The notes under the pieces were generated by a model. The model was not told the origin of the DNA and did not search any database. It was given only the letters and a program-made list of their open reading frames with translations. Below, piece by piece: positions 7,817 through 14,444 of a DNA stretch of 14,690 bases (the stretch's first letter is position 1; each line of letters starts with the position of its first letter). Location of the stretch: the NCBI GenBank assembly GCA_002505325.1, contig DAUV01000077.1, positions 1,311 to 16,000 of the forward strand, in the 5' to 3' direction. This stretch comes from Euryarchaeota archaeon UBA623 (GTDB lineage Archaea; Thermoplasmatota; Poseidoniia; Poseidoniales; Thalassarchaeaceae). Made by a program: the position numbers and the translations under genes.

Positions 7817-8215
7817 ATGGAAATGCGAAGAATACTGGCGACAATCTTCGGTATTTTTTTCCTATACACAGGGTCGTTGCATTTCACCGATACTGATTGG
7901 TTTGAGCCCATAGTCCCGTCAATACTTGGATCGCCTAAATTCTGGGTCTTAGCAAGCGGTGTTGCAGAGATTATATTGGGAATAGGATTGATTATACCTC
8001 AAACTAAGGAGGTTTCAGGATACGCCACTGCTATCTTCCTTGTCCTAATTTATCCTGCTAATCTATACATGTGGATTTACGACATTGAACTGGGTGATGG
8101 GGCATCTCTTTCGCCTACTGGACATATAGTGAGGCTTTTCGCCCAGATTGCAATGATAGGATTGGGACTATGGATAGGTGGATGGTTTTCGAATCGAAGC
8201 AGTGTCGAAACGTAG
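7817..8215 (+). CDS. DoxX-like four-helix membrane protein
   Basis: This 132-residue protein is almost entirely membrane helices at about residues 5-22, 42-60, 69-87 and 103-123, the layout of the DoxX / DoxX-like superfamily. Characteristic pieces are the first helix ending FLYTGSLHF, the second with SGVAEIILGIGL, and the third with LIYPANLYMW. Members are found with redox enzymes such as thiosulfate:quinone oxidoreductase and with oxidoreductase-like proteins, but the function of most is unknown. It starts 6 bases after the SDR stop and is likely translated from the same message, which hints that the two proteins cooperate at the membrane. A second in-frame ATG two codons later (7823) is an equally possible start. 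AT-rich composition. Confidence 0.75.
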   Translation: MEMRRILATIFGIFFLYTGSLHFTDTDWFEPIVPSILGSPKFWVLASGVAEIILGIGLIIPQTKEVSGYATAIFLVLIYPANLYMWIYDIELGDGASLSPTGHIVRLFAQIAMIGLGLWIGGWFSNRSSVET

Positions 8216-8263
8216 AGTAGCGAATGAGTTGCCCCTCAGTCAATCGGTTACTTGTAGTGGGGG

Positions 8264-8276
8264 CTCTCGCGGAGAG
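8264..8276 (+). promoter_or_regulatory. Small hairpin with Shine-Dalgarno-like GGAG before the ABC-F start
   Basis: CTCTC (8264-8268) and GAGAG (8272-8276) can pair around a GCG loop, ending 2 bases before the GTG at 8279. The right side overlaps GGAG at 8271-8274, which has Shine-Dalgarno character with a 4-base spacing. It supports GTG 8279 as the start. The stem is short and may be chance. Confidence 0.3.
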
Positions 8277-8278
8277 AT

Positions 8279-9928
8279 GTGGCCAGAGAGTTGATTCGCC
8301 TTGAAGAAGTTCACAGGGCCTTTGGTCCACTGACAGTTCTAGAGGGAGTAAATTTACGCATTGACGAAGGTAATCGTATTGGCGTAATAGGGCATAATGG
8401 ATCTGGAAAAACTACACTCCTCAGAACTATCAGTAATCAAGATCAAGATCTTGGAGACATTTCATTCGCCCCGGCATTGAGGCTCGCCTTTCTAACACAA
8501 ATTAGAGACATAGACGACGGTGCGACTCTGAGACAGGAGCTCAATCGTAGAGGAAGACAATTTCTAGAGTTAGAGGAAGAAATCTCTGAACTCGAAGAAA
8601 AAATGGGTAAACCATCGTTCTATGATGGCGACTGGCAACCAGACATGGAAAGATATCAGGAGTTGCAGAGTTTGATGGCTCGATCAGGTGGGGGCGACGT
8701 CGCTGGGCATGCTCAGGAGATTCTCAAGGCACTGAATCTAGATCAAAACTCGATGGAGGTGCCACTAAAGTCCCTCTCTGGGGGGGAGCGTGCAAAGGTT
8801 GCTCTTGCCAGACAATTGGTCGGCCTAAGTCAAATTGATGTTTTCTTCCTTGATGAACCAACGAATCACCTTGACTTCGATACTCTAGAGTGGCTTGAGA
8901 GGTTCCTAAACAGATTTGAGGGTGCACTGATGATAGTTAGCCATGACAGGTATTTCCTCGATAGAGTCTGCAATAACATCGTCGAGATTCAGGATTCGCA
9001 TCTTCGTGCCTATCCCGGAAACTACACGTCGTTTCTAAAACAGAAGGAAATCTTCCTACGGACATTGAATGATCGAATCGTAAAGACACAGAAGGAAATC
9101 AAGCGTCTTAAAGGGGCTATGCAATCGATGAAGAGAGCTAACAAGTTCGACAAATCAGTATCTCAGAAACATTTCATGATTACACGTTCCCAGCGAGAGT
9201 TAAAATGGCTAAAATCTTTGAAGCCGAAGAAGCGTCAGAGTCTAAATTTCAATCTCCAATCTGCAGAGAAGAGTAGTCTGGAGGTATTGGAGTTCCGTGA
9301 TGCAAGCTTATCCTTTGAATCTCTTTCAAGACCAATAATTCAGGATTTAGGAGTAAGTGTCCGCAGGGGTCAGAAGATAGGCGTAATAGGTCCAAATGGA
9401 GTAGGCAAGACCACTCTCCTCAGACTCATAACAGGCGACTTAAATCTTGACTCAGGGGAACTAGAAATCAGTCCCGGGGTGCAAATAGGGTACTTCCACC
9501 AAGATCATCGCTCCTTGAATTTTGAACTCACTCCAATCGAAGAGGTTCAGAAATTAAAACCGAGAATGGAGTATGGTGAATTGCGGGCACTTCTTGGACA
9601 GTTTCAATTCACAAAGGAAATGGTCACAACTCCACTTAGCAAACTTAGTGGTGGTGAAAGGGCCAGAGTGGCTCTCCTTAGGCTCCTGCTTGAGGAAAAT
9701 AATATGCTTTTGCTCGATGAACCCACAAACCACTTGGACACAGATGCAAAGGAGGCTCTTGAGACCGCTCTGAATGAGTTTGATGGGGGCATTATCGCGG
9801 TAAGTCATGACCGATTTTTCCTAGATAAAGTGTGTGACACAATTTGGGATTTACAAGGAGATGGAAACATAATTGTCTGGCCTGGAAACTACTCTGATTA
9901 CAAGAATAGAGTTGTAGGTAGGAAATGA
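8279..9928 (+). CDS. ABC-F family ATPase (Uup/EttA-like ribosome-associated)
   Basis: This 549-residue protein has two ABC ATPase cassettes and no membrane helices, the ABC-F plan. Cassette 1 has Walker A GHNGSGKTT (38-46), signature LSGGE (166-170) and Walker B FFLDE (189-193). Cassette 2 has GPNGVGKTT (371-379), LSGGE (456-460) and LLLDE (477-481). Each Walker B is followed by PTNHLD, and a catalytic-context SHDR occurs at 221-224 and 509-512. The charged linker at about 245-330 matches the P-site tRNA interaction motif region through which ABC-F proteins act on the ribosome. There is no C-terminal extension such as Uup's DNA-binding coil. Expected roles are translation control, stalled-ribosome rescue or antibiotic protection; which one is not evident. 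The family is common in bacteria and eukaryotes and sparse in archaea. Composition is AT-rich. Confidence 0.93.
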   Translation: MARELIRLEEVHRAFGPLTVLEGVNLRIDEGNRIGVIGHNGSGKTTLLRTISNQDQDLGDISFAPALRLAFLTQIRDIDDGATLRQELNRRGRQFLELEEEISELEEKMGKPSFYDGDWQPDMERYQELQSLMARSGGGDVAGHAQEILKALNLDQNSMEVPLKSLSGGERAKVALARQLVGLSQIDVFFLDEPTNHLDFDTLEWLERFLNRFEGALMIVSHDRYFLDRVCNNIVEIQDSHLRAYPGNYTSFLKQKEIFLRTLNDRIVKTQKEIKRLKGAMQSMKRANKFDKSVSQKHFMITRSQRELKWLKSLKPKKRQSLNFNLQSAEKSSLEVLEFRDASLSFESLSRPIIQDLGVSVRRGQKIGVIGPNGVGKTTLLRLITGDLNLDSGELEISPGVQIGYFHQDHRSLNFELTPIEEVQKLKPRMEYGELRALLGQFQFTKEMVTTPLSKLSGGERARVALLRLLLEENNMLLLDEPTNHLDTDAKEALETALNEFDGGIIAVSHDRFFLDKVCDTIWDLQGDGNIIVWPGNYSDYKNRVVGRK

Positions 9929-9929
9929 T

Positions 9930-10640
9930 TCAATCTCTATCCAGCCACAGTGATAGTACGAGATACAGTACTGGATAAGTCATCGAAGCGAATACCAACA
10001 GTCGCGGGGCGTCCGGGTATAGCATGGCGATGAGTAGTAGTGATGTAATCCAAACAATGCCGCCACCGATGAAGAACCAGCGCAATCGGTCGAACCGATT
10101 CGGGTAGACAAAGCGGACTGGCAATACGCTCAGCGCACTGAGTGCCAATGTCAGTATGAGCACATACCACTCGCTTCCAGCCGGAGCTGCGACTACGACG
10201 TAGAAGGCGAAGACGTTCCAATAGGAAGGAAAGCCGAGGAAGAAGCCTTCCTCAGTGTCTTTGGATTCAGTGTTGGTGAACGCTAGGGCGCTCGCGATGA
10301 GCGGAACCGCTGCCCATAGAGAGACTGGGTCAGGAAGCCATCCGGCGTGGATTAGAAGGACAATGGGAACGAAAGTGTAGTTGATGTAATCGATGATGTC
10401 GTCAAGTCGTGCTCCATCAATCTGTGGCGCATGACGCTTGACATCGACCTTCCTAGCCAGAGGCCCGTCTACTGAATCGACCACCATTGCCAGGAACATC
10501 CAGAAGAAGGCTGTCCGGTAGTCCTCGACGAAAATCGCTTCCAAAGAAAGTAGTGCCCAAAGCGCGCCGGACGCCGTGCCCAGATGTACGGACATGGCAA
10601 GTGCTCGCTGTTGCGGGCTGGTGGAATTGTCTGGGCTCAC
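9930..10640 (-). CDS. CDP-alcohol phosphotransferase, phosphatidylcholine synthase (Pcs)-like
   Basis: This 236-residue integral membrane enzyme carries a CDP-alcohol phosphotransferase motif: D55-x2-D58-G59-x2-A62-R63, then G76-x3-D80-x3-D84. Twelve residues separate R63 and G76, against eight in the AIP-synthase-like protein in this window; this longer spacing, with LDDIIDYINYTFVP (79-92), FFLGFPSYWNVFAFY and FVYPNRFDRLRWF, matches bacterial phosphatidylcholine synthase. Pcs condenses CDP-diacylglycerol with choline (EC 2.7.8.24). In an archaeon the lipid donor might be CDP-archaeol, and the alcohol may be choline or another small alcohol; both points are inference. The GTG start is supported by GGAG six bases upstream; M16 is an alternative. 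The antiporter gene lies 68 bases upstream on the same strand. Its stop is one base from the convergent ABC-F stop. Confidence 0.85.
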   Translation of the reverse strand: MSPDNSTSPQQRALAMSVHLGTASGALWALLSLEAIFVEDYRTAFFWMFLAMVVDSVDGPLARKVDVKRHAPQIDGARLDDIIDYINYTFVPIVLLIHAGWLPDPVSLWAAVPLIASALAFTNTESKDTEEGFFLGFPSYWNVFAFYVVVAAPAGSEWYVLILTLALSALSVLPVRFVYPNRFDRLRWFFIGGGIVWITSLLLIAMLYPDAPRLLVFASMTYPVLYLVLSLWLDRD

Positions 10641-10646
10641 GGTCTT

Positions 10647-10650
10647 CTCC
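10647..10650 (-). promoter_or_regulatory. Shine-Dalgarno GGAG for the Pcs-like gene
   Basis: On the minus strand GGAG lies 6 bases before the GTG at 10640. Most genes in this window have no such site, so this one helps decide the GTG start over the internal ATG at codon 16, and it suggests translation from a leadered (probably polycistronic) message. Confidence 0.4.
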
Positions 10651-10708
10651 TGTTGCTCATACTCATTGAATCCTCTGCGTCCATCATACTGAATCCACTA
10701 CTCAATGT

Positions 10709-11845
10709 TCAGGGATGGAACATGAAGGCTGCACCTAAGACCGTGTAGGCGCCAAGCAGCATTGCTCCCTCTAGCCAGTTCGATTTGCCGTCTGAAGCTA
10801 TAATATTCACAATTAGTACGGCTAGGAATGCAGATACAGTCTCTAGCATTCCAAAATCAAAAGTCAGTGGAACTTTCAGAATCCAAGAAATTAATACCAT
10901 CAGTGGAGCGACGAAGACAGCAATCTGGGTGGATGATCCCATCGAGATGGCGAAAGAAAGGTCCATCTTGTCCTTAGCCGCCACAGAGACCGCAGTGAAG
11001 TGCTCGGCTGCGTTACCGAAAAGAGGGAGTAGAATCACGCCGATGAACAGATGAGGTAATCCTACCTCTTCAGCGGCTGCCTCTACAGAGTGGACTAGTA
11101 TTTCAGCCATCCAAGACACTAGGACAGTTGCAGCTACTAGGAGGATGATGGCGTCACGCTGGCTCATCTCAGGTTCCTCGTGATCGTGTGTCTCCGTTGC
11201 GAATAGTTCGACGTGTGTCCTGAATTGGAAAAACAGGAACAGACCATACATCAGGAGTAGGACTAGGGCCGCGATGTGACTGAGATTGGCTACTCCTTCT
11301 GCCCCTTGTTCCCCTCCGACTGTATAGTTGAACACAGATGGAACTACTAGTACAATCATGGCTAGAAGTAGAAGAGAGCCGTTTGAACTCACCTGAGTTT
11401 CAGAGAACTTCTGTTCGGTGTAGTGTATACCTCCCCAAACGAATGCTAATCCCATAACGAGTAGAAGGTTCCCGAGAATGCTTCCTATCAGGCTAGCTTG
11501 TACTAGATGAACGTAGAACATCGCGACCTCTGCATCAGTCTCTTGATACGCTCTGTAAATTAGGAGTAGTGCAATGATCATTTCCGCAGCGTTTCCAAAT
11601 GTCGCATTCAGGAGACCTCCTAAGGACTCAGAGGTTCGTAGAGCAATCTCCTCTGTGGCCCTTCCCATTAGGAAGGCCAGAGGCATTATTGCCACTAGAG
11701 AAGAGAAGAATGCCATAGATTGGTCGTGTTCGACATATCGGAAATAGAGAGTGACTGGTATAGCCAGCAACAGGAGATTCAGTTTAGTGTCTCTTGGATC
11801 CATGGCGCGAACCCAAGTGATGGTGCCTTCCGACATGCCGCTCAT
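10709..11845 (-). CDS. Ca2+/H+ antiporter, CAX type (CaCA superfamily)
   Basis: This 378-residue membrane protein of about 11 helices has the two inverted repeats of cation/proton exchangers. The first alpha-repeat carries GNAAE (84-88) after LGGLLNATF, and the second carries GNAAEH (277-282) followed by SVAAKDKMDLSFAISMGSS. Glutamates in these motifs bind Ca2+ in CAX structures. A central acidic, His-containing loop (about 216-232, ETHDHEEPE) divides the halves, as is usual in the family. Expected role: proton-driven export of Ca2+ (or Mn2+) from the cytoplasm. The start may be ATG 11845, ATG 11836 (codon 4) or ATG 11803 (codon 15, just before the first helix). 11845 is favoured by a TATA-like box centred 30 bases upstream. 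The Pcs-like gene follows after 68 bases. Confidence 0.92.
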   Translation of the reverse strand: MSGMSEGTITWVRAMDPRDTKLNLLLLAIPVTLYFRYVEHDQSMAFFSSLVAIMPLAFLMGRATEEIALRTSESLGGLLNATFGNAAEMIIALLLIYRAYQETDAEVAMFYVHLVQASLIGSILGNLLLVMGLAFVWGGIHYTEQKFSETQVSSNGSLLLLAMIVLVVPSVFNYTVGGEQGAEGVANLSHIAALVLLLMYGLFLFFQFRTHVELFATETHDHEEPEMSQRDAIILLVAATVLVSWMAEILVHSVEAAAEEVGLPHLFIGVILLPLFGNAAEHFTAVSVAAKDKMDLSFAISMGSSTQIAVFVAPLMVLISWILKVPLTFDFGMLETVSAFLAVLIVNIIASDGKSNWLEGAMLLGAYTVLGAAFMFHP

Positions 11846-11870
11846 ACCTAGCGCTGGTCGGGAGGATGGT

Positions 11871-11878
11871 CAATATTG
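11871..11878. promoter_or_regulatory. Palindromic TATA-like box shared by divergent genes
   Basis: CAATATTG is the only AT-rich element in the short gap between the antiporter and AK6-like genes. It reads the same on both strands. Its centre is about 25 bases from the ATG at 11900 on the plus strand and about 30 bases from the ATG at 11845 on the minus strand, the usual archaeal TATA-to-start distance for leaderless messages. Sequence-only inference. Confidence 0.35.
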
Positions 11879-11899
11879 CGCCTGCCACGCGTAGCGTTG

Positions 11900-12469
11900 A
11901 TGGTATCCCTACTGGCCGGTCGGAATGTGAGCGGTGGCTTCCGACTGGCCCTGACCGGCACGCCCGGGACTGGAAAGAGCACGGTGGCACAGATGCTATC
12001 CGATGGTGGATGTATCGTAGTTTCAGTAGAATCTCTAGCCGAGCAGAACAGTTTGCTAGGTGAGGTCGATCCGGCCGACGGGGCGAGGGTCATCGACACT
12101 GACGCATTGCATGATGCGCTCGCTCCTGAGTGGAAATCCCCTCCTGAAGGGACCGTGGTGGTGGACGGTCACCTCTCTCATCACCTGCCTTGTGATGCGG
12201 TGGCCGTACTGCGCTGCTCTCCAAAGATTCTGGACTCTAGACTCACGAGTAGAGGTTACACGGCCGAGAAGGTGCAGGCGAACTGCGAGTGGGAGTTACT
12301 AGGGGGGGCTTGGAACGAGCGCGAGGGCGATACCCCATGGTGTGAATTCGATACTTCGCGTGGCAGCGTCGACTCAGTCGTCGACTCGCTTTCCAACTGG
12401 ATAGCAGATGGCTTCAAGCCAACTAGCCCGGGCTCGCTGATTGACTGGGTAGCCAGAATGGAGGGATGA
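11900..12469 (+). CDS. AK6/Fap7-like adenylate kinase family NTPase
   Basis: With the ATG at 11900 this is a 189-residue P-loop kinase. The Walker A is LTGTPGTGKST (around 11951-11983). It is followed by IDTDALHDAL, VVDGHLSHHLP and the LID-like region RLTSRGYTAEKVQANCEWE, a pattern specific to the AK6/Fap7 (archaeal putative adenylate kinase) family. These proteins phosphorylate AMP and, as Fap7, act with uS11 in late small-subunit ribosome maturation. Start choice is uncertain: TTG 11876 gives 197 residues, and GTG 11927 puts the start 8 codons before the P-loop Gly as in many relatives. ATG 11900 is chosen because a TATA-like box lies 25 bases upstream. Its stop overlaps the next start (ATGA), implying translational coupling. 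Confidence 0.87.
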   Translation: MVSLLAGRNVSGGFRLALTGTPGTGKSTVAQMLSDGGCIVVSVESLAEQNSLLGEVDPADGARVIDTDALHDALAPEWKSPPEGTVVVDGHLSHHLPCDAVAVLRCSPKILDSRLTSRGYTAEKVQANCEWELLGGAWNEREGDTPWCEFDTSRGSVDSVVDSLSNWIADGFKPTSPGSLIDWVARMEG

Positions 12470-13146
12470 CAGTGTTTGAGAGGATGAGGGAGACCTGGAC
12501 CAAGGCAATCGAGCCATTGGTCCTGAAAATGGGGAATCTTGACCCTAGTATCTTGACTTGGACTAGTCTAATCCTCGCTCTCGGCGCCTTCTGGCTGATT
12601 TCAGGAGCTGCCCTCGACAATAACGGTGCAATCATGATCGGGGTCTCCGTCCTGCTGATACTACTGGCCGGGGTGCTCGACGCACTCGACGGTGCTCTTG
12701 CCCGTCACCAGGGAGTAGCTGGACCGTACGGAGACTTCCTCGACCACACCATCGACAGGATTGTCGACGTGGGTCTACTCATTGCGATAGGGATGAACGC
12801 GACTTTTGTCAGCAATCCGAGCTCGGGGGCTGTGGCAGCGGTGCTGACCTTGTTCGGCTCCTACATGGGGACCCAGGCTCAGTCAGTAGGGCTCGACAGG
12901 ATCTACGGCGGCTTCGGTCGCGCTGACCGCATGGTACTGACGGTGGCCTTCTTGGTCGCCGCTTCTTGGCAGGCTTATTCCGGAGGAGTCGGTATTGATA
13001 TCTCAGATGCAGGCTACGCTAGTTGGATTATGCTGGGCAATAGCAACCTCAACGGTATGACGGTAACTCTCGCCATCTCCGCTTGGGGAGGAGTATACAC
13101 ATTCCTCTCTCGCTTCATCAGTACACGAAATCAGTTGTTGGGATAG
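12466..13146 (+). CDS. CDP-alcohol phosphotransferase, archaetidylinositol phosphate synthase-like
   Basis: This 226-residue membrane enzyme has the exact CDP-alcohol motif D72-x2-D75-G76-x2-A79-R80-x8-G89-x3-D93-x3-D97 (in LDALDGALAR and GDFLDHTID). The later GSYMGTQAQSVGLDRIYGG stretch with RADR is typical of the archaeal AIP synthase group, which joins CDP-archaeol and inositol-3-phosphate to make archaetidylinositol phosphate, the precursor of inositol head groups. About six helices are visible, the first after a short amphipathic N-terminus. The start overlaps the AK6-like stop by four bases, with GAGGG abutting the ATG. Alternative activity: another archaeal CDP-alcohol transferase such as a phosphatidylglycerophosphate-type enzyme; the RADR context makes AIP synthase more likely. 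Confidence 0.87.
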   Translation: MTVFERMRETWTKAIEPLVLKMGNLDPSILTWTSLILALGAFWLISGAALDNNGAIMIGVSVLLILLAGVLDALDGALARHQGVAGPYGDFLDHTIDRIVDVGLLIAIGMNATFVSNPSSGAVAAVLTLFGSYMGTQAQSVGLDRIYGGFGRADRMVLTVAFLVAASWQAYSGGVGIDISDAGYASWIMLGNSNLNGMTVTLAISAWGGVYTFLSRFISTRNQLLG

Positions 13147-13233
13147 TGGCCTTGTAGCCGCCCCGATGAAACACGCCTTGCCCGCCGAAGGCGGGGGGTA
13201 ACGGTTATCCTCTCTACGACTCGCCTCGGCCTC
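13147..13233 (+). promoter_or_regulatory. ftsZ upstream region with overlapping hairpins
   Basis: In these 87 bases two hairpins can form that compete for the same arm. CCCGCC (13181-13186) pairs with GGCGGG (13190-13195) over a GAA loop, or CGCCTT (13174-13179) pairs with AAGGCG (13188-13193) over an 8-base loop. TAACGGTTATCC (13199-13210) is the best candidate for an ftsZ TATA-like element, about 27 bases before the GTG. No T-tract follows the stems on the plus strand, so a simple intrinsic terminator is not indicated. No Shine-Dalgarno is seen before the ftsZ GTG. Confidence 0.35.
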
Positions 13234-14352
13234 GTGGACTTCATCGTCGAGAGGGCTCTGGCTGACAGAGATGACAATGTCATACCTAACGACTTGAACG
13301 ACAGGAAGAACGATGCGGAACTGAAGAACCTACTCAAATCACTGCAGCCCAAGATACGTGTGTTCGGCTGTGGAGGGTGCGGTTCCAACACCGTGGCAAG
13401 GCTAGAGCTCGAAGGTGTGTTCGACGGGACATATGTCAGAGGCTTGGCAGTCAACACCGATGCCCAACACCTGTTGAGAGTCAATGTCCGGGACAAGGTG
13501 CTAATCGGGCGCTCTGCCAGAGGTAGAGGCGCTGGTGGCGACCCGGAGAAAGGTGAGCAGGCTGCATACGAGTCTGAACGCGCGCTCAAGACGGAGATCG
13601 AAGACTGCGATCTGGCATTCATCACAGCGGGACTGGGAGGTGGCACTGGGACAGGGAGTGCGCATGTAGTTGCTCGGCTGGCGAAATCGGCCGGAGCTTT
13701 GACCATCGCTGTGGTAAGTTATCCCTTCATGTCAGAGGGGGCGCTGCGAAAGCAGAATGCAGAATGGGGCTTGGAAAGACTGCGAGAGGTGTGCGACACA
13801 GTGGTCGTACTGCCTAACGAGCGTCTTCTCGAGATCGAGGGAGTTCGTGACCTTCCACTCGATGCTGCATTCCGCGTCGCAGACGAATTGTTGATGAGGA
13901 GTATTTCAGGAGTTTCCGAGATGCTTTCTAAGGAAGGTGTTGTCAACCTCGACTTCCAAGACCTGCGCTCCGTGATGGAGAACGGGGGAGGAGTAGCGGT
14001 CATCGGACTCGGTGAGGCTCAAGGTGAAGGTAGGGCCGAGAGAGCCACTGAGGAGGCTCTGGAATCACCCCTGCTCGACATAGACATTTCCGATGCCCGG
14101 GGGGCGTTGGTAAATGTGGTTGGCGGACCTACTCTGTCACTTGGAGACGCCGAGCAGTGCGCCAAGCTGATTCGCGAAAAAGTAAATCCCTATGCTCGAA
14201 TAATCTGGGGTGCTACTACTGATGACACCATGGGAGACAATATCAGGGTCCTGCTCGTGCTAACTGGAGTGAAGAGCGAGCAGATAGACGGAGCTTCGCG
14301 ACACACTCAGATACGCAACCTCAGGGACCGAACTGTCGAGTTCGTGAATTGA
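13234..14352 (+). CDS. ftsZ: Cell-division GTPase FtsZ (archaeal FtsZ1-like)
   Basis: This 372-residue tubulin-family GTPase polymerises into the division ring in the cytoplasm. Visible motifs: the N-terminal MDFIVERAL typical of archaeal FtsZ1, the FGCGGCGSNTVARL nucleotide loop (44-57), NTDAQHL (74-80), the tubulin signature GGGTGTG (135-141), PFMSEG (164-169), NERLLE (195-200), and the T7 loop NLDFQDLRSVM (238-248), whose aspartates complete the GTPase site of the neighbouring subunit. The GTPase core is complete and ends near residue 347. A short tail follows (about 348-372); no obvious FtsA/SepF-binding consensus can be asserted. The start is GTG at 13234, which gives the standard N-terminus. 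secE follows downstream in the same direction, an order known from other Euryarchaeota. Confidence 0.96.
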   Translation: MDFIVERALADRDDNVIPNDLNDRKNDAELKNLLKSLQPKIRVFGCGGCGSNTVARLELEGVFDGTYVRGLAVNTDAQHLLRVNVRDKVLIGRSARGRGAGGDPEKGEQAAYESERALKTEIEDCDLAFITAGLGGGTGTGSAHVVARLAKSAGALTIAVVSYPFMSEGALRKQNAEWGLERLREVCDTVVVLPNERLLEIEGVRDLPLDAAFRVADELLMRSISGVSEMLSKEGVVNLDFQDLRSVMENGGGVAVIGLGEAQGEGRAERATEEALESPLLDIDISDARGALVNVVGGPTLSLGDAEQCAKLIREKVNPYARIIWGATTDDTMGDNIRVLLVLTGVKSEQIDGASRHTQIRNLRDRTVEFVN

Positions 14353-14372
14353 TTATTACTCTGATTTGATTT

Positions 14373-14390
14373 CGAGCCCCTTAGGGCTCG
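14373..14390 (+). terminator. Hairpin after ftsZ, possible terminator or RNA-stability element
   Basis: CGAGCCC (14373-14379) and GGGCTCG (14384-14390) form a perfect 7-bp stem with a CTTA loop, 20 bases after the ftsZ stop. A T-containing stretch (TTTGATTTC) precedes the stem, but no T-run follows it, so intrinsic termination is uncertain. It could protect the 3' end of the ftsZ message. Confidence 0.35.
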
Positions 14391-14399
14391 CCCGGCGTG

Positions 14400-14408
14400 C
14401 TTAAATGG
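14400..14408 (+). promoter_or_regulatory. TATA-like box for secE, inside an inverted repeat
   Basis: CTTAAATGG is the most TATA-like element upstream of secE and would set a start of transcription near 14427-14432, giving a leader of about 15 bases. It is flanked symmetrically by CCCGGCG (14391-14397) and CGCCGGG (14420-14426), a perfect 7-base inverted repeat 22 bases apart. A protein bound there, or a DNA/RNA stem, could control access to the promoter. Confidence 0.4.
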
Positions 14409-14444
14409 AGTCTGTCGGTCGCCGGGTCGCTTCGAGGGTTAGTG

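Noticed and set aside
8231..8264. GCCCC ... GGGGC inverted repeat before the ABC-F gene
   Set aside because: Arms of five bases and a loop of 24 bases are too weak to separate from chance.
9926..9932. Possible terminator between the convergent ABC-F and Pcs-like genes
   Set aside because: Only one base separates the two stops and no stem or T-tract stands out on either strand.
13131..13706. 191-codon open frame on the minus strand over the start of ftsZ
   Set aside because: Antisense to the well-supported ftsZ; Ser/Ala/Pro-rich composition is typical of a shadow frame.
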